The translations under genes and the position numbers were made by a program. From Erysipelotrichaceae bacterium (GTDB taxonomy: Bacteria; Bacillota_I; Bacilli_A; Erysipelotrichales; Erysipelotrichaceae): DNA of 39,060 bases. Positions 23,497 through 31,068 of the stretch are shown here, piece after piece. The DNA lies in NCBI GenBank assembly GCA_003510215.1, contig DOKQ01000172.1:1-39060 (forward strand), read 5' to 3'. The number at the start of each line of letters is the position of its first letter. Position 1 is the stretch's first letter. A model generated the notes under the pieces. It searched no databases and had not been told where the DNA came from. It saw only the letters and a list, made by a program, of their open reading frames with translations.

Positions 23497-23730
23497 ATGG
23501 AATTAGCAAGAGGTTTAGTTGCAATTGGTGCTGGATTGGCAGTACTTACAGGTATGATGACAGGGTTAGGTCAAGGATATGCGGCTGCGAAGGCAGTTGA
23601 AGCTGTTGGGCGCAATCCGGAAGCTGAATCAAAAATCCGTTCAATGTTGATTTTGGGTGCTGCGATTGCAGAAACCGCTGCGATTTACGGGATGTTAATT
23701 GCCTTTGTATTAATTTTCTTATTTAACTAA
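23497..23730 (+). CDS. atpE: ATP synthase subunit c with sodium-type ligands
   Basis: This 77-residue proteolipid folds as a helical hairpin and forms the rotating ring. The polar loop is VGRNPEAESK, and the ion-carrying carboxylate is E59 in the second helix (GAAIAETAAIY). Around it lie Q26 (GLGQGYAA), T60 and Y64, which align without gaps to Q32, S66 and Y70 of the sodium-binding c subunit of Ilyobacter tartaricus. The position of its T67 is alanine here. This suggests Na+ coupling, although H+ use remains possible. AAGGAGAG precedes the ATG, consistent with the high expression required for this multi-copy subunit. Confidence 0.96.
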   Translation: MELARGLVAIGAGLAVLTGMMTGLGQGYAAAKAVEAVGRNPEAESKIRSMLILGAAIAETAAIYGMLIAFVLIFLFN

Positions 23731-23766
23731 TCATAGGGCTTTTTTGACATCAGGAGGTGAAGGTCA

Positions 23767-24273
23767 ATGCTCGATATTGATATCGCCGGGAAGCTGTTTC
23801 CGGATATAAAAACGATGATCGTTCAGTTAGCCGCCACCGGAGTTCTTTTTTATGCCTTCTACCGTTATTTGTGGCAACCAGTATTAACCTACTTAGAAAA
23901 AAGAGCTGCGTATGAGCAGAACTTAATTGAACAAGCAAAACAGAAATTTCAAGAAGCAGAAACAAGCAAAGAAGAAGCACATGCTCAATTGAAACATGCT
24001 TCCATGGAAGCAAATAAAATTATTGAGCGTGGTCAAAATGAAGGAAAACGAATTAAGGAAGGTCTTGTGGCTGATGGTCGTAAAGAGGCTGAACTTAAGT
24101 TACAATCAGCACGTCGTCAATTGGATTATGAACGGAGCCAGATGAAGCAAAGCATTCACAGAGAAATTGTGGATGTAGCACTTTTAGCAACATCCAAATT
24201 GATTGAGGATAAATTGGATGAGTCGGCTGACCGTCTTGTTATTGAACAGTTCGTGAAAGACGTCGTAAATTAA
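23767..24273 (+). CDS. atpF: ATP synthase subunit b
   Basis: This 168-residue peripheral-stalk subunit has one N-terminal membrane helix (about residues 14-34, TMIVQLAATGVLFYAFYRYL). It is followed by a long charged coiled coil (YLEKRAAYEQNLIEQAKQKF onwards) that holds F1 against rotation. AGGAGGTGA precedes the ATG. The stop codon overlaps the start of atpH (TAATG). Length matches Bacillus subunit b. Confidence 0.94.
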   Translation: MLDIDIAGKLFPDIKTMIVQLAATGVLFYAFYRYLWQPVLTYLEKRAAYEQNLIEQAKQKFQEAETSKEEAHAQLKHASMEANKIIERGQNEGKRIKEGLVADGRKEAELKLQSARRQLDYERSQMKQSIHREIVDVALLATSKLIEDKLDESADRLVIEQFVKDVVN

Positions 24274-24812
24274 TGGAAAAAGTAGCAAATCGCTATGCGG
24301 AAGCTCTTTTCGAATTTGCTTGTGAAGAAAACAAAGTCAACGATTGGCAAAATCAGATGGGGTTAATTAAACAAGCGTTAGCTCAGGATGAAAAAACACA
24401 AATGTTTTTTGCTTCAAAACGAGTTTCGAGTGAAGATAAGAAAGCACTTCTTGATCAAGCTTTCAAGTCTTCCATTGATACGTATATTATGAATTTTATC
24501 TTTCTATTGGTAGATAAAAGCCGCATCTCACAGTTTGATTTGATTGCACGGAAATTTCATCGCTTATGCAACAGCTATAAGGGGATTAAAGAAGGATTTG
24601 TGTATTCAATTCGTGAACTCAGTGATGAGGAAATTAAGCAAATTGAAACTTCAGTTTCGAAGAAGTTGGACACAAACGTAGAATTGACGAATCGTATTTC
24701 CAAGGATCTTATTTCAGGGATTCGTGTTGTCGTTGAAGACGTGGTCATCGACGGTTCAATGAAATACAAACTAGATAATTTGCGTAGTGAATTATTGAAA
24801 GGAAGCAGGTGA
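24273..24812 (+). CDS. atpH: ATP synthase subunit delta
   Basis: This 179-residue F1 subunit caps the alpha3-beta3 head and binds subunit b. The N-terminal helical bundle starts with the typical VANRYAEALFEFACEE, and the C-terminal part contains the conserved ISGIRVVVEDVVIDGSMKYK beta segment. Translation begins on the last base of the atpF stop (TAATG), so it is strongly coupled. It is followed by atpA after four bases. Confidence 0.95.
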   Translation: MEKVANRYAEALFEFACEENKVNDWQNQMGLIKQALAQDEKTQMFFASKRVSSEDKKALLDQAFKSSIDTYIMNFIFLLVDKSRISQFDLIARKFHRLCNSYKGIKEGFVYSIRELSDEEIKQIETSVSKKLDTNVELTNRISKDLISGIRVVVEDVVIDGSMKYKLDNLRSELLKGSR

Positions 24813-24816
24813 GCAT

Positions 24817-26337
24817 ATGGAATTAAGACCTGAAGAAATCAGTGAACTGATAAAGGACCAGATTAAAAATTATCAAAGTCATCTTGAGGCAAATGATGTG
24901 GGTTATGTCATTAGTGTTGGGGATGGGATTGCTTTATTGCATGGTCTAAACAATGCAATGGCAGGAGAATTGATTCTCTTCCCTCATGATGTCGTAGGTA
25001 TGATATTAAACTTGGAAGAAGATCATGTAGGTGCAGTACTTATTGGATCTGATTCCAAGATCAAGGAAGGCGACGAAGTGCATCGTACCGGTCGCATTGT
25101 CGAGGTTCCTGTTGGGGATGAAATGTTAGGGCGTGTTGTCAATGCATTAGGACATCCAATTGATGGAGGGCCTGCAATTACTACTGAAAAACGCCGTCCG
25201 GTGGAACGTGTTGCTCCTGGAGTCATGACCCGTAAATCAGTTCATCAACCAGTACAGACTGGATTAAAAATCATCGACTCGATGATTCCAATTGGTCGTG
25301 GTCAGCGTGAGTTAATTATTGGTGATAGACAAACAGGAAAAACTGCGATTGCGATTGATACAATTATTAATCAAAAAGATCAAAATATGATTTGTATTTA
25401 TGTTGCTATTGGACAAAAAGCATCAACAGTTGCTCAAATTGTTGAGAAGTTGCGTCAGCATGATGCAATGTCCTATACAACGGTTGTGGCTGCTACAGCA
25501 TCCGAACTTGCACCGCTTCAGTACATTGCTCCTTATGCAGGATGTGCAATTGGTGAAGAATGGATGGAAGAGGGTAAAGATGTTTTGATTATCTATGATG
25601 ATCTATCAAAACATGCGGTTGCTTATCGAACCATGTCTCTTTTACTACGCCGTCCACCAGGACGTGAAGCATACCCAGGGGATGTATTCTATCTTCATTC
25701 AAGGCTTCTTGAAAGAGCCGCAAAGTTAAATGAAAATTATGGAGGTGGTTCTCTGACTGCCCTTCCAATCATTGAGACTTTAGCAGGAGATATCAGTGCT
25801 TATATCCCGACAAACGTTATCTCCATTACTGATGGGCAATTATTTTTACAGTCTGAGTTATTTAACTCAGGTGTACGTCCTGCGGTTGATAGTGGGTTCT
25901 CAGTCTCTCGTGTAGGTTCAGCGGCTCAAACAAAAGCGATGAAGCAGGTTTCAGGTTCATTGAAACTTGAGTTGGCGCAGTATCGTGAACTACTTGCCTT
26001 CGCCCAATTTGGCTCTGATCTGGATTCTGCAACGAAGAAAGTTATTGATCATGGAGCACGGTTAACTGAACTCTTAAAACAAGGACAATACCGTCCAATG
26101 AACTTGGCTGAAGAAGTCTTGTCATTGTTTAGTGCTAAATATCGTTTCCTTGAGGAGCTTGAAATTTCAGAAATCCGTAAGTTTGAATCAGAACTTCATA
26201 CGTATTTCAAAGAGGAATATCCTGAGATTCTAAGAGAAATCAATGAGAAGAAGATCTTGTCAGATGAGTTGATTGAAGAAATGAAAGTGGCCACAAAGAA
26301 GTTTCTTGAGCTCTTTAACCAGATGAAAGGTAACTAA
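24817..26337 (+). CDS. atpA: ATP synthase subunit alpha
   Basis: This 506-residue non-catalytic nucleotide-binding subunit of F1 has the P-loop GDRQTGKT at residues 169-176, which is the alpha-type variant. VGSAAQTKAMKQVSGSLK is the conserved C-terminal region with the arginine finger nearby (VSRVGSAAQ). Three domains of standard size (beta-barrel, nucleotide-binding, helical) are recognisable. A weak GAAGCAGGTGAG ribosome site lies in the 3' end of atpH. No unusual features were seen. Confidence 0.98.
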   Translation: MELRPEEISELIKDQIKNYQSHLEANDVGYVISVGDGIALLHGLNNAMAGELILFPHDVVGMILNLEEDHVGAVLIGSDSKIKEGDEVHRTGRIVEVPVGDEMLGRVVNALGHPIDGGPAITTEKRRPVERVAPGVMTRKSVHQPVQTGLKIIDSMIPIGRGQRELIIGDRQTGKTAIAIDTIINQKDQNMICIYVAIGQKASTVAQIVEKLRQHDAMSYTTVVAATASELAPLQYIAPYAGCAIGEEWMEEGKDVLIIYDDLSKHAVAYRTMSLLLRRPPGREAYPGDVFYLHSRLLERAAKLNENYGGGSLTALPIIETLAGDISAYIPTNVISITDGQLFLQSELFNSGVRPAVDSGFSVSRVGSAAQTKAMKQVSGSLKLELAQYRELLAFAQFGSDLDSATKKVIDHGARLTELLKQGQYRPMNLAEEVLSLFSAKYRFLEELEISEIRKFESELHTYFKEEYPEILREINEKKILSDELIEEMKVATKKFLELFNQMKGN

Positions 26338-26339
26338 TC

Positions 26340-27194
26340 ATGGCTACGGGTAAGCAGGCGATCAAGCGAAGAATTCGTTCGGTTGAAGCCACAAAAAAAA
26401 TCACCCAGGCAATGGAACTCATCTCAACAAGTAAACTTAAGAAGCAGAAAGCAAAAATGGAGCAGAACCGTGAGTATGCTCGCACAATGCATCATATGAT
26501 ACAGCAGATCCTTGCCAACAGTCGAGTTGATGATGTTGAGTGGCTGAAGGAGCGTGAAGATACACGCCCATTGACGATTGTGTTTACTTCAGACCTCGGG
26601 TTGTGTGGCGGCTACAATACAAACATGCTGAGATACTTTCGGTCACAGGCAAATCCCCAACACCCAGTCCTAACGATTGGAATGAAGGGATATCACTGGC
26701 TTAACAACCGCAAATTCAATATTCTCAATGATATTCATCCAAGCGATGACCTTAGTTTCCTTGAGGTGAGTAACGTGGTAAATGAGGCGTTGAGTATGTA
26801 TCTTGCGGATGAGATTACCAGCATAAACATTCTGTATACAAAGTTTGTGAATAGTGTTTCCTTTGAACCTTCCATCATCAAGATTCTTCCTGTAGTCAAG
26901 TCGGATGTCTTACAGCAGGCAGAAGAGTCAAGTGTATTTGTGGATACCATCTTTGAACCAAGTGGAGCGGCTATTTTGAATCAGATGATTCCAATGTATG
27001 TTCGTTCTTTGAGTTTTAGTTGCTGGTTGGAGACAAAAACGAGTGAACAGGCTTCACGTCGTATGGCTATGGAAAGTGCAACAGATAATGCAGAAGAAAT
27101 AATTGATAAGTTAGTATTGCAATACAACCAGTCTCGCCAGGCAGCAATTACCCAGGAAATATCTGAAATTGTAGCCGGTGCAGATGCGTTATAA
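26340..27194 (+). CDS. atpG: ATP synthase subunit gamma
   Basis: This 284-residue central rotor shaft has two long terminal helices. The N-terminal IKRRIRSVEATKKITQAMELIS and the C-terminal SRRMAMESATDNAEEIIDKL are the conserved parts of the coiled coil inside the head. The central FTSDLGLCGGYNTNM segment is typical. It starts two bases after atpA and has no clear ribosome site of its own beyond AAAGGTAA, so coupling is likely. Confidence 0.96.
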   Translation: MATGKQAIKRRIRSVEATKKITQAMELISTSKLKKQKAKMEQNREYARTMHHMIQQILANSRVDDVEWLKEREDTRPLTIVFTSDLGLCGGYNTNMLRYFRSQANPQHPVLTIGMKGYHWLNNRKFNILNDIHPSDDLSFLEVSNVVNEALSMYLADEITSINILYTKFVNSVSFEPSIIKILPVVKSDVLQQAEESSVFVDTIFEPSGAAILNQMIPMYVRSLSFSCWLETKTSEQASRRMAMESATDNAEEIIDKLVLQYNQSRQAAITQEISEIVAGADAL

Positions 27195-27206
27195 CGGAGG
27201 TAGACT

Positions 27207-28607
27207 ATGAATGAAAAAACAGGCAAGCTCTTGCAGATTATCGGTCCAGTTGTAGATATTCGATTTTCAAGCGGAGAACTGCCAAGCTTAAATAATGCAA
27301 TTAATATTCCACTATCACAAGGACGACTTGTGGTTGAAGTAGCTCAACACGTGGGTGATGATACCGTTCGTTGTGTTGCGATGGGTTCCACAGATGGTCT
27401 TGTTCGTGGAATGAAAGCAATAGATACAGGGCGACCTATTTCTGTTCCTGTGGGTAAAGAAGTTTTAGGGCGTATGTTCAATGTTCTTGGTGATCCAATT
27501 GATGGTTTAGAAGAACTTGGTGACAAAGTCCAACGAGATCCGATTCACCGCCTTGCCCCAAGCTTCGAACAGCAGCAAACCACTTCTGAAATTCTTGAAA
27601 CGGGAATTAAGGTTATTGATTTGCTTTGTCCTTATGCAAAAGGTGGTAAGATTGGTCTTTTTGGTGGAGCCGGCGTCGGTAAAACAGTGGTTATGCAGGA
27701 GTTGATTCATAATATTGCGAAAGAACATGGTGGTCTTTCAGTTGTTGCGGGAGTTGGTGAAAGAACTCGTGAAGGAAACGACTTGTACCATGAAATGAAT
27801 GATTCAGGAGTTTTAAATAAAACTGTACTCGTATATGGTCAGATGAATGAATCGCCAGGAGCACGGATGCGTGTAGCTCTTTCAGGCTTGACTATGGCTG
27901 AGCACTATCGTGATGTTGATCATCAGGATGTACTTCTGTTTATTGATAACATTTTCCGGTTTACTCAAGCTGGATCTGAAGTTTCTGCCCTTTTGGGTCG
28001 CATGCCTTCGGCGGTGGGTTATCAGCCAACACTAGCAACAGAAATGGGACAGCTTCAAGAACGAATCACATCAACGAAAGAAGGTTCAATCACATCTGTT
28101 CAGGCGATTTATGTTCCTGCGGATGATTTGACAGACCCTGCACCAGCAACCGCATTTACTCATCTGGATGCAAAAACAGTATTAGATCGTAATATAGCGG
28201 CTCTGGGGATCTACCCAGCGGTTGATCCACTTGAGTCCACAAGCCGTATGCTTGATCCACTTGTGGTTGGGGATGAGCATTATGATACGGCACGTGGTGT
28301 TCAGCAGTTGTTACAGCGTTACAAAGAGCTTCAGGATATCATTGCCATCTTAGGGATGGATGAGTTATCGGATGAAGATAAGGTTCTTGTAAACCGTGCG
28401 CGCCGTGTACGTAACTTCTTATCTCAACCATTTCACGTTGCTGAGCAGTTCAATGGAATCCCAGGATTGTATGTTCCTCTATCTGAAACAGTCCGTAGTT
28501 TTAAGGAAATCTTAAGTGGTAAAGCAGATGACCTTCCTGAGAGCGCATTTATGTATGTAGGTACAGTTGAAGAAGCTTTCGAAAAAGCAAAGAATCTAGG
28601 TAACTAG
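27207..28607 (+). CDS. atpD: ATP synthase subunit beta
   Basis: This 466-residue catalytic subunit of F1 has the P-loop GGAGVGKT (about residues 153-160), the catalytic glutamate in GVGERTREGNDLY, and the DELSDEDKVLVNRARR segment that contains the DELSEED-like lever interacting with gamma and epsilon. The ALLGRMPSAVGYQPTLATEM segment is also characteristic. CGGAGG precedes the ATG. Length and sequence are standard. Confidence 0.98.
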   Translation: MNEKTGKLLQIIGPVVDIRFSSGELPSLNNAINIPLSQGRLVVEVAQHVGDDTVRCVAMGSTDGLVRGMKAIDTGRPISVPVGKEVLGRMFNVLGDPIDGLEELGDKVQRDPIHRLAPSFEQQQTTSEILETGIKVIDLLCPYAKGGKIGLFGGAGVGKTVVMQELIHNIAKEHGGLSVVAGVGERTREGNDLYHEMNDSGVLNKTVLVYGQMNESPGARMRVALSGLTMAEHYRDVDHQDVLLFIDNIFRFTQAGSEVSALLGRMPSAVGYQPTLATEMGQLQERITSTKEGSITSVQAIYVPADDLTDPAPATAFTHLDAKTVLDRNIAALGIYPAVDPLESTSRMLDPLVVGDEHYDTARGVQQLLQRYKELQDIIAILGMDELSDEDKVLVNRARRVRNFLSQPFHVAEQFNGIPGLYVPLSETVRSFKEILSGKADDLPESAFMYVGTVEEAFEKAKNLGN

Positions 28608-28608
28608 C

Positions 28609-28998
28609 ATGTTTACGGTTCGAATTGTCACTCCCCGAGGTTTATATCGGGAGCTAGAAACTTCAATTTTAAATGTAGTGACAACAGAAGGTCAGATGGG
28701 TATATTGAAAAACCATATGCCAATCGTCGCGGTTTTGAACATTTCAATGCTAACAACCGAAGAGAAGGATGGTCGCCATCGTTATGCGATTTCAGGCGGA
28801 ACATTGCACTTTTTAGATAATTTGGCTACGATTTTAACCGATGCAGTAGAGCGTAGTGATGAAATTGACATCGAACGTGCTCAACGGGCTAAGGAGCGTG
28901 CTGAAACACGACTGAAAGCCACTTCAGAAGATGCGGATTTCAAACGTGCACAAATTGCGTTGCAACGTGCCATTAATCGAATTAATATTGCTAAATAA
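28609..28998 (+). CDS. atpC: ATP synthase subunit epsilon
   Basis: This 129-residue subunit has an N-terminal beta-sandwich (TVRIVTPRGLYRELE, GQMGILKNHMPIVAVL) and a C-terminal pair of helices (about residues 85-129, with IDIERAQRAKERAETRL). In bacteria the C-terminal helices can extend to inhibit ATP hydrolysis. It begins one base after atpD. Its stop codon is the first three bases of the operon terminator. Confidence 0.95.
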   Translation: MFTVRIVTPRGLYRELETSILNVVTTEGQMGILKNHMPIVAVLNISMLTTEEKDGRHRYAISGGTLHFLDNLATILTDAVERSDEIDIERAQRAKERAETRLKATSEDADFKRAQIALQRAINRINIAK

Positions 28999-29025
28999 CA
29001 CTCTAAACAGGGTGTTATTTTTTTT
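28996..29025 (+). terminator. Terminator of the atp operon
   Basis: TAACACTCT pairs with AGGGTGTTA (9 bp, one G-U pair, AAAC loop) followed by eight T. The 5' arm starts with the TAA stop of atpC. Confidence 0.92.
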
Positions 29026-29075
29026 GTCACTGATTTTTTGTGAAAGATTTATGAATCATCAGCACAATTTGAGTA

Positions 29076-29081
29076 TATAAT
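29076..29081 (+). promoter_or_regulatory. Probable -10 element for the DUF1146 gene
   Basis: Perfect TATAAT, 41 bases before the chosen start codon and downstream of the atp terminator. No good -35 match at 16-18 bases was found. Confidence 0.5.
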
Positions 29082-29122
29082 AGAAAAGAATGTTAGAATA
29101 CTATACGATTGGAGGTAAAAGT

Positions 29123-29323
29123 ATGAACGAACTGATTCCTCGAATTTTTATTCACTTTTTAGGGTTCTTTGTTGCGATGATTGGGTTGAGTAGTATTGAT
29201 TTTAATCGTTTTCTCAAGAAGAACAAAGTTTGGCAAGCGCAAATGTTATACCTTGTTTTGGCTATGGCTTTAGGATATTTGTTTGCTCAGTTTTTGCTTG
29301 CAATTCAATGGCAAATAAGTTGA
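29123..29323 (+). CDS. ywzB: DUF1146 small membrane protein (YwzB-like)
   Basis: The frame is open from 29090, but GGAGG at 29111-29115 selects ATG 29123, giving 66 residues. Two hydrophobic helices (about residues 6-24 and 42-61) are separated by a short basic loop (FNRFLKKNKVWQ). Size, topology and position immediately after atpC match Bacillus YwzB (DUF1146), whose function is unknown. The conserved placement between the ATP synthase and mbl suggests an envelope or bioenergetic role, but there is no direct evidence. Confidence 0.75.
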   Translation: MNELIPRIFIHFLGFFVAMIGLSSIDFNRFLKKNKVWQAQMLYLVLAMALGYLFAQFLLAIQWQIS

Positions 29324-29349
29324 AAAGGTGAATCATTTTAGAAGAATTA

Positions 29350-29358
29350 TGTTATAAT
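29350..29358 (+). promoter_or_regulatory. Extended -10 promoter for mbl
   Basis: TGTTATAAT, a perfect -10 with TGn extension, 29 bases before the mbl start. No strong -35 is present. Confidence 0.65.
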
Positions 29359-29387
29359 AACGATGCTTGACCGAACGGAGGTAAATT

Positions 29388-30377
29388 ATGTTGTTTTCAA
29401 AAGCTGTTGGTATCGATTTAGGTACCGCAAATATGTTGATTTATGTTAAGGGTGAGGGTATTGTTCTTGATGAGCCTTCTGTAGTGGCTTTAGAGGCAGA
29501 AACGAAAAAATGCATTGCTGTAGGGCAAGAAGCTAAGGATATGCTTGGTCGTACTCCGATGAGAATTATGGCAATCCGTCCACTTAAGGATGGAGTAATT
29601 GCAGATTTTGAAGTTACTGAGATTATGCTTCAGTATTTTATTCGTAAACTTAAGCTAAAAGGAATGTTTTCACGTCCAACGATTTTAATTTGTTGCCCAT
29701 CGAACATTACATCGGTTGAACGAAATGCGATTCGTGATGCAGCCTATCGTGCAGGAGCTAAACGTGTTTACATTGAAGAAGAACCAAAGGTAGCTGCTAT
29801 TGGTGCTGGTTTAGATATCTCAAAACCAAGTGGCAGTATGGTACTTGATATTGGCGGTGGTACGACGGATGTTGCTATTCTTTCGCTTGGCGAAATTGTA
29901 ACCAGTACATCATTAAAAATCGCAGGAGACAAAATGGATCGTGATATCATCAAGTATGTCAAAGACTCATATAAGCTGCTCATAGGTGATCGTACGGCAG
30001 AAGAGATTAAGAAGCGGATTGGTACAGCGTGGAGAGGGTCAAGAACAGATACTCTTGAAGTTCATGGTCGTGACCTTGTTACTGGACTTCCACATACCAT
30101 TACAATTAATTCAGAAGAAACAGAATTGGCTATGCGTGAGAGTTTACAGGATATTGTTCGGGCTTGCCGCACCGTTTTGGAGCAAACGCCTCCCGAACTT
30201 TCTGCGGATATCGTTACTCGAGGAATCGTCTTGACCGGTGGTGGAGCACTTCTTCGTGGTATTGATGAACTGTTAATGAATGAGTTGAATATTCCTGTCT
30301 ATGTTGCCGAAAACGCACTACGTTGTGTTGCAGAAGGTACAGGAATTATGCTTGAAAATCTTCATTTAGTTCGTTAG
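29388..30377 (+). CDS. mbl: MreB-family actin homologue, Mbl-like
   Basis: This 329-residue bacterial actin forms membrane-associated filaments that direct lateral peptidoglycan synthesis and rod shape. The nucleotide-binding phosphate loops are GIDLGTANMLIYVKG at the N-terminus and LDIGGGTTDVAIL near residue 150; the VLTGGGALLRGIDELL segment is also conserved. The VKGEGIVLDEPSVVAL and IRPLKDGVIADFEVTE segments resemble Bacillus Mbl, and its location downstream of ywzB supports Mbl rather than MreB. Bacillus has spoIIID just before mbl; it is missing here. ACGGAGGT precedes the ATG. Confidence 0.92.
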   Translation: MLFSKAVGIDLGTANMLIYVKGEGIVLDEPSVVALEAETKKCIAVGQEAKDMLGRTPMRIMAIRPLKDGVIADFEVTEIMLQYFIRKLKLKGMFSRPTILICCPSNITSVERNAIRDAAYRAGAKRVYIEEEPKVAAIGAGLDISKPSGSMVLDIGGGTTDVAILSLGEIVTSTSLKIAGDKMDRDIIKYVKDSYKLLIGDRTAEEIKKRIGTAWRGSRTDTLEVHGRDLVTGLPHTITINSEETELAMRESLQDIVRACRTVLEQTPPELSADIVTRGIVLTGGGALLRGIDELLMNELNIPVYVAENALRCVAEGTGIMLENLHLVR

Positions 30378-30390
30378 TTCAAAGAATTAT

Positions 30391-30422
30391 AAAATACAGT
30401 TCGTCAATGAGCTGTATTTTTT
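30391..30422 (+). terminator. Intrinsic terminator after mbl
   Basis: AAAATACAGTTC pairs with GAGCTGTATTTT (12 bp, one G-U pair, 6-base loop) and runs into T. Confidence 0.9.
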
Positions 30423-30491
30423 ATTAGAATATGTATATTTCATATAGGAATTACTCTTTTGCTCGCGAATGTGATGGAGGAGGTATTATGT

Positions 30492-31037
30492 ATGGAAAGA
30501 CATGGATTGAATGGACAGATTGAGGATGAGAATTATTGTTTGGATTTAATTGATCAGTTGGATGAGAAGTGGGTTAAGTATATTGATAATCTGCCACTAA
30601 AATTTGCGATTAAAGAGTGTATTAGTGGTATCAATCGATTGGAACGTCAGAAACTGCGTTCCTGTGCGCAGATGAATATACGAGTCAATGTCGGGGATGT
30701 GTGTTTTATAGATTTTGGTCAAGCATATATTCATGAAGCAGGGTATCAGCATTTTGGTGTAGTGCTGAAACTTGTAAATAATAAAGCATTTGTGGTACCG
30801 ATGACATCGAATGAAACTACATATATGTATGCAGAAGATGTATCCAGACATCAGTATGGAAAAAATCATTTGCATCAGATGGGTTGGATCGAGGGATTGA
30901 ACAAACGCTCTGTTTGCTTTGTGAATGATTGCAAATTTATCAACACCGCTCGGATTATTGATGTTAAAGGTCATATTCCACCCACAAGCCCTATATTTCT
31001 TGAACTGAAAGATCGGGTAATGGAGTGTATTTCGTAG
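30492..31037 (+). CDS. PemK/MazF-like domain protein without an adjacent antitoxin
   Basis: I choose ATG 30492, eight bases after GGAGGAGG (30476-30483), giving 181 residues. An out-of-frame ATG at 30488 opens an 11-codon ORF. Residues 1-62 are a charged helical region. From about residue 65 the sequence resembles the PemK/MazF fold: VGDVCFIDFG, then HFGVVLKL, then AFVVPMTSNE. T105 fits the conserved Thr of MazF, but the Arg of the usual RP-VV motif is replaced (YQHFGVV). No small antitoxin gene lies upstream; the previous gene is mbl, behind a terminator. It may be a cellular relative of the toxin fold rather than an active mRNA interferase. Function is unknown. Confidence 0.68.
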   Translation: MERHGLNGQIEDENYCLDLIDQLDEKWVKYIDNLPLKFAIKECISGINRLERQKLRSCAQMNIRVNVGDVCFIDFGQAYIHEAGYQHFGVVLKLVNNKAFVVPMTSNETTYMYAEDVSRHQYGKNHLHQMGWIEGLNKRSVCFVNDCKFINTARIIDVKGHIPPTSPIFLELKDRVMECIS

Positions 31038-31068
31038 AGTTAAGTGTTAAAATAAAGTCGGTGATAAA

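Noticed and set aside
23731..23766. T-run after atpE as a possible terminator or attenuator setting c-subunit stoichiometry
   Set aside because: The sequence has a run of six T but no complementary stem before it that I could find.
30597..30974. 125-residue antisense ORF opposite the PemK/MazF-like gene
   Set aside because: It has no ribosome site, an unnatural His/Ile/Cys-rich composition and lies wholly opposite a better-supported gene.
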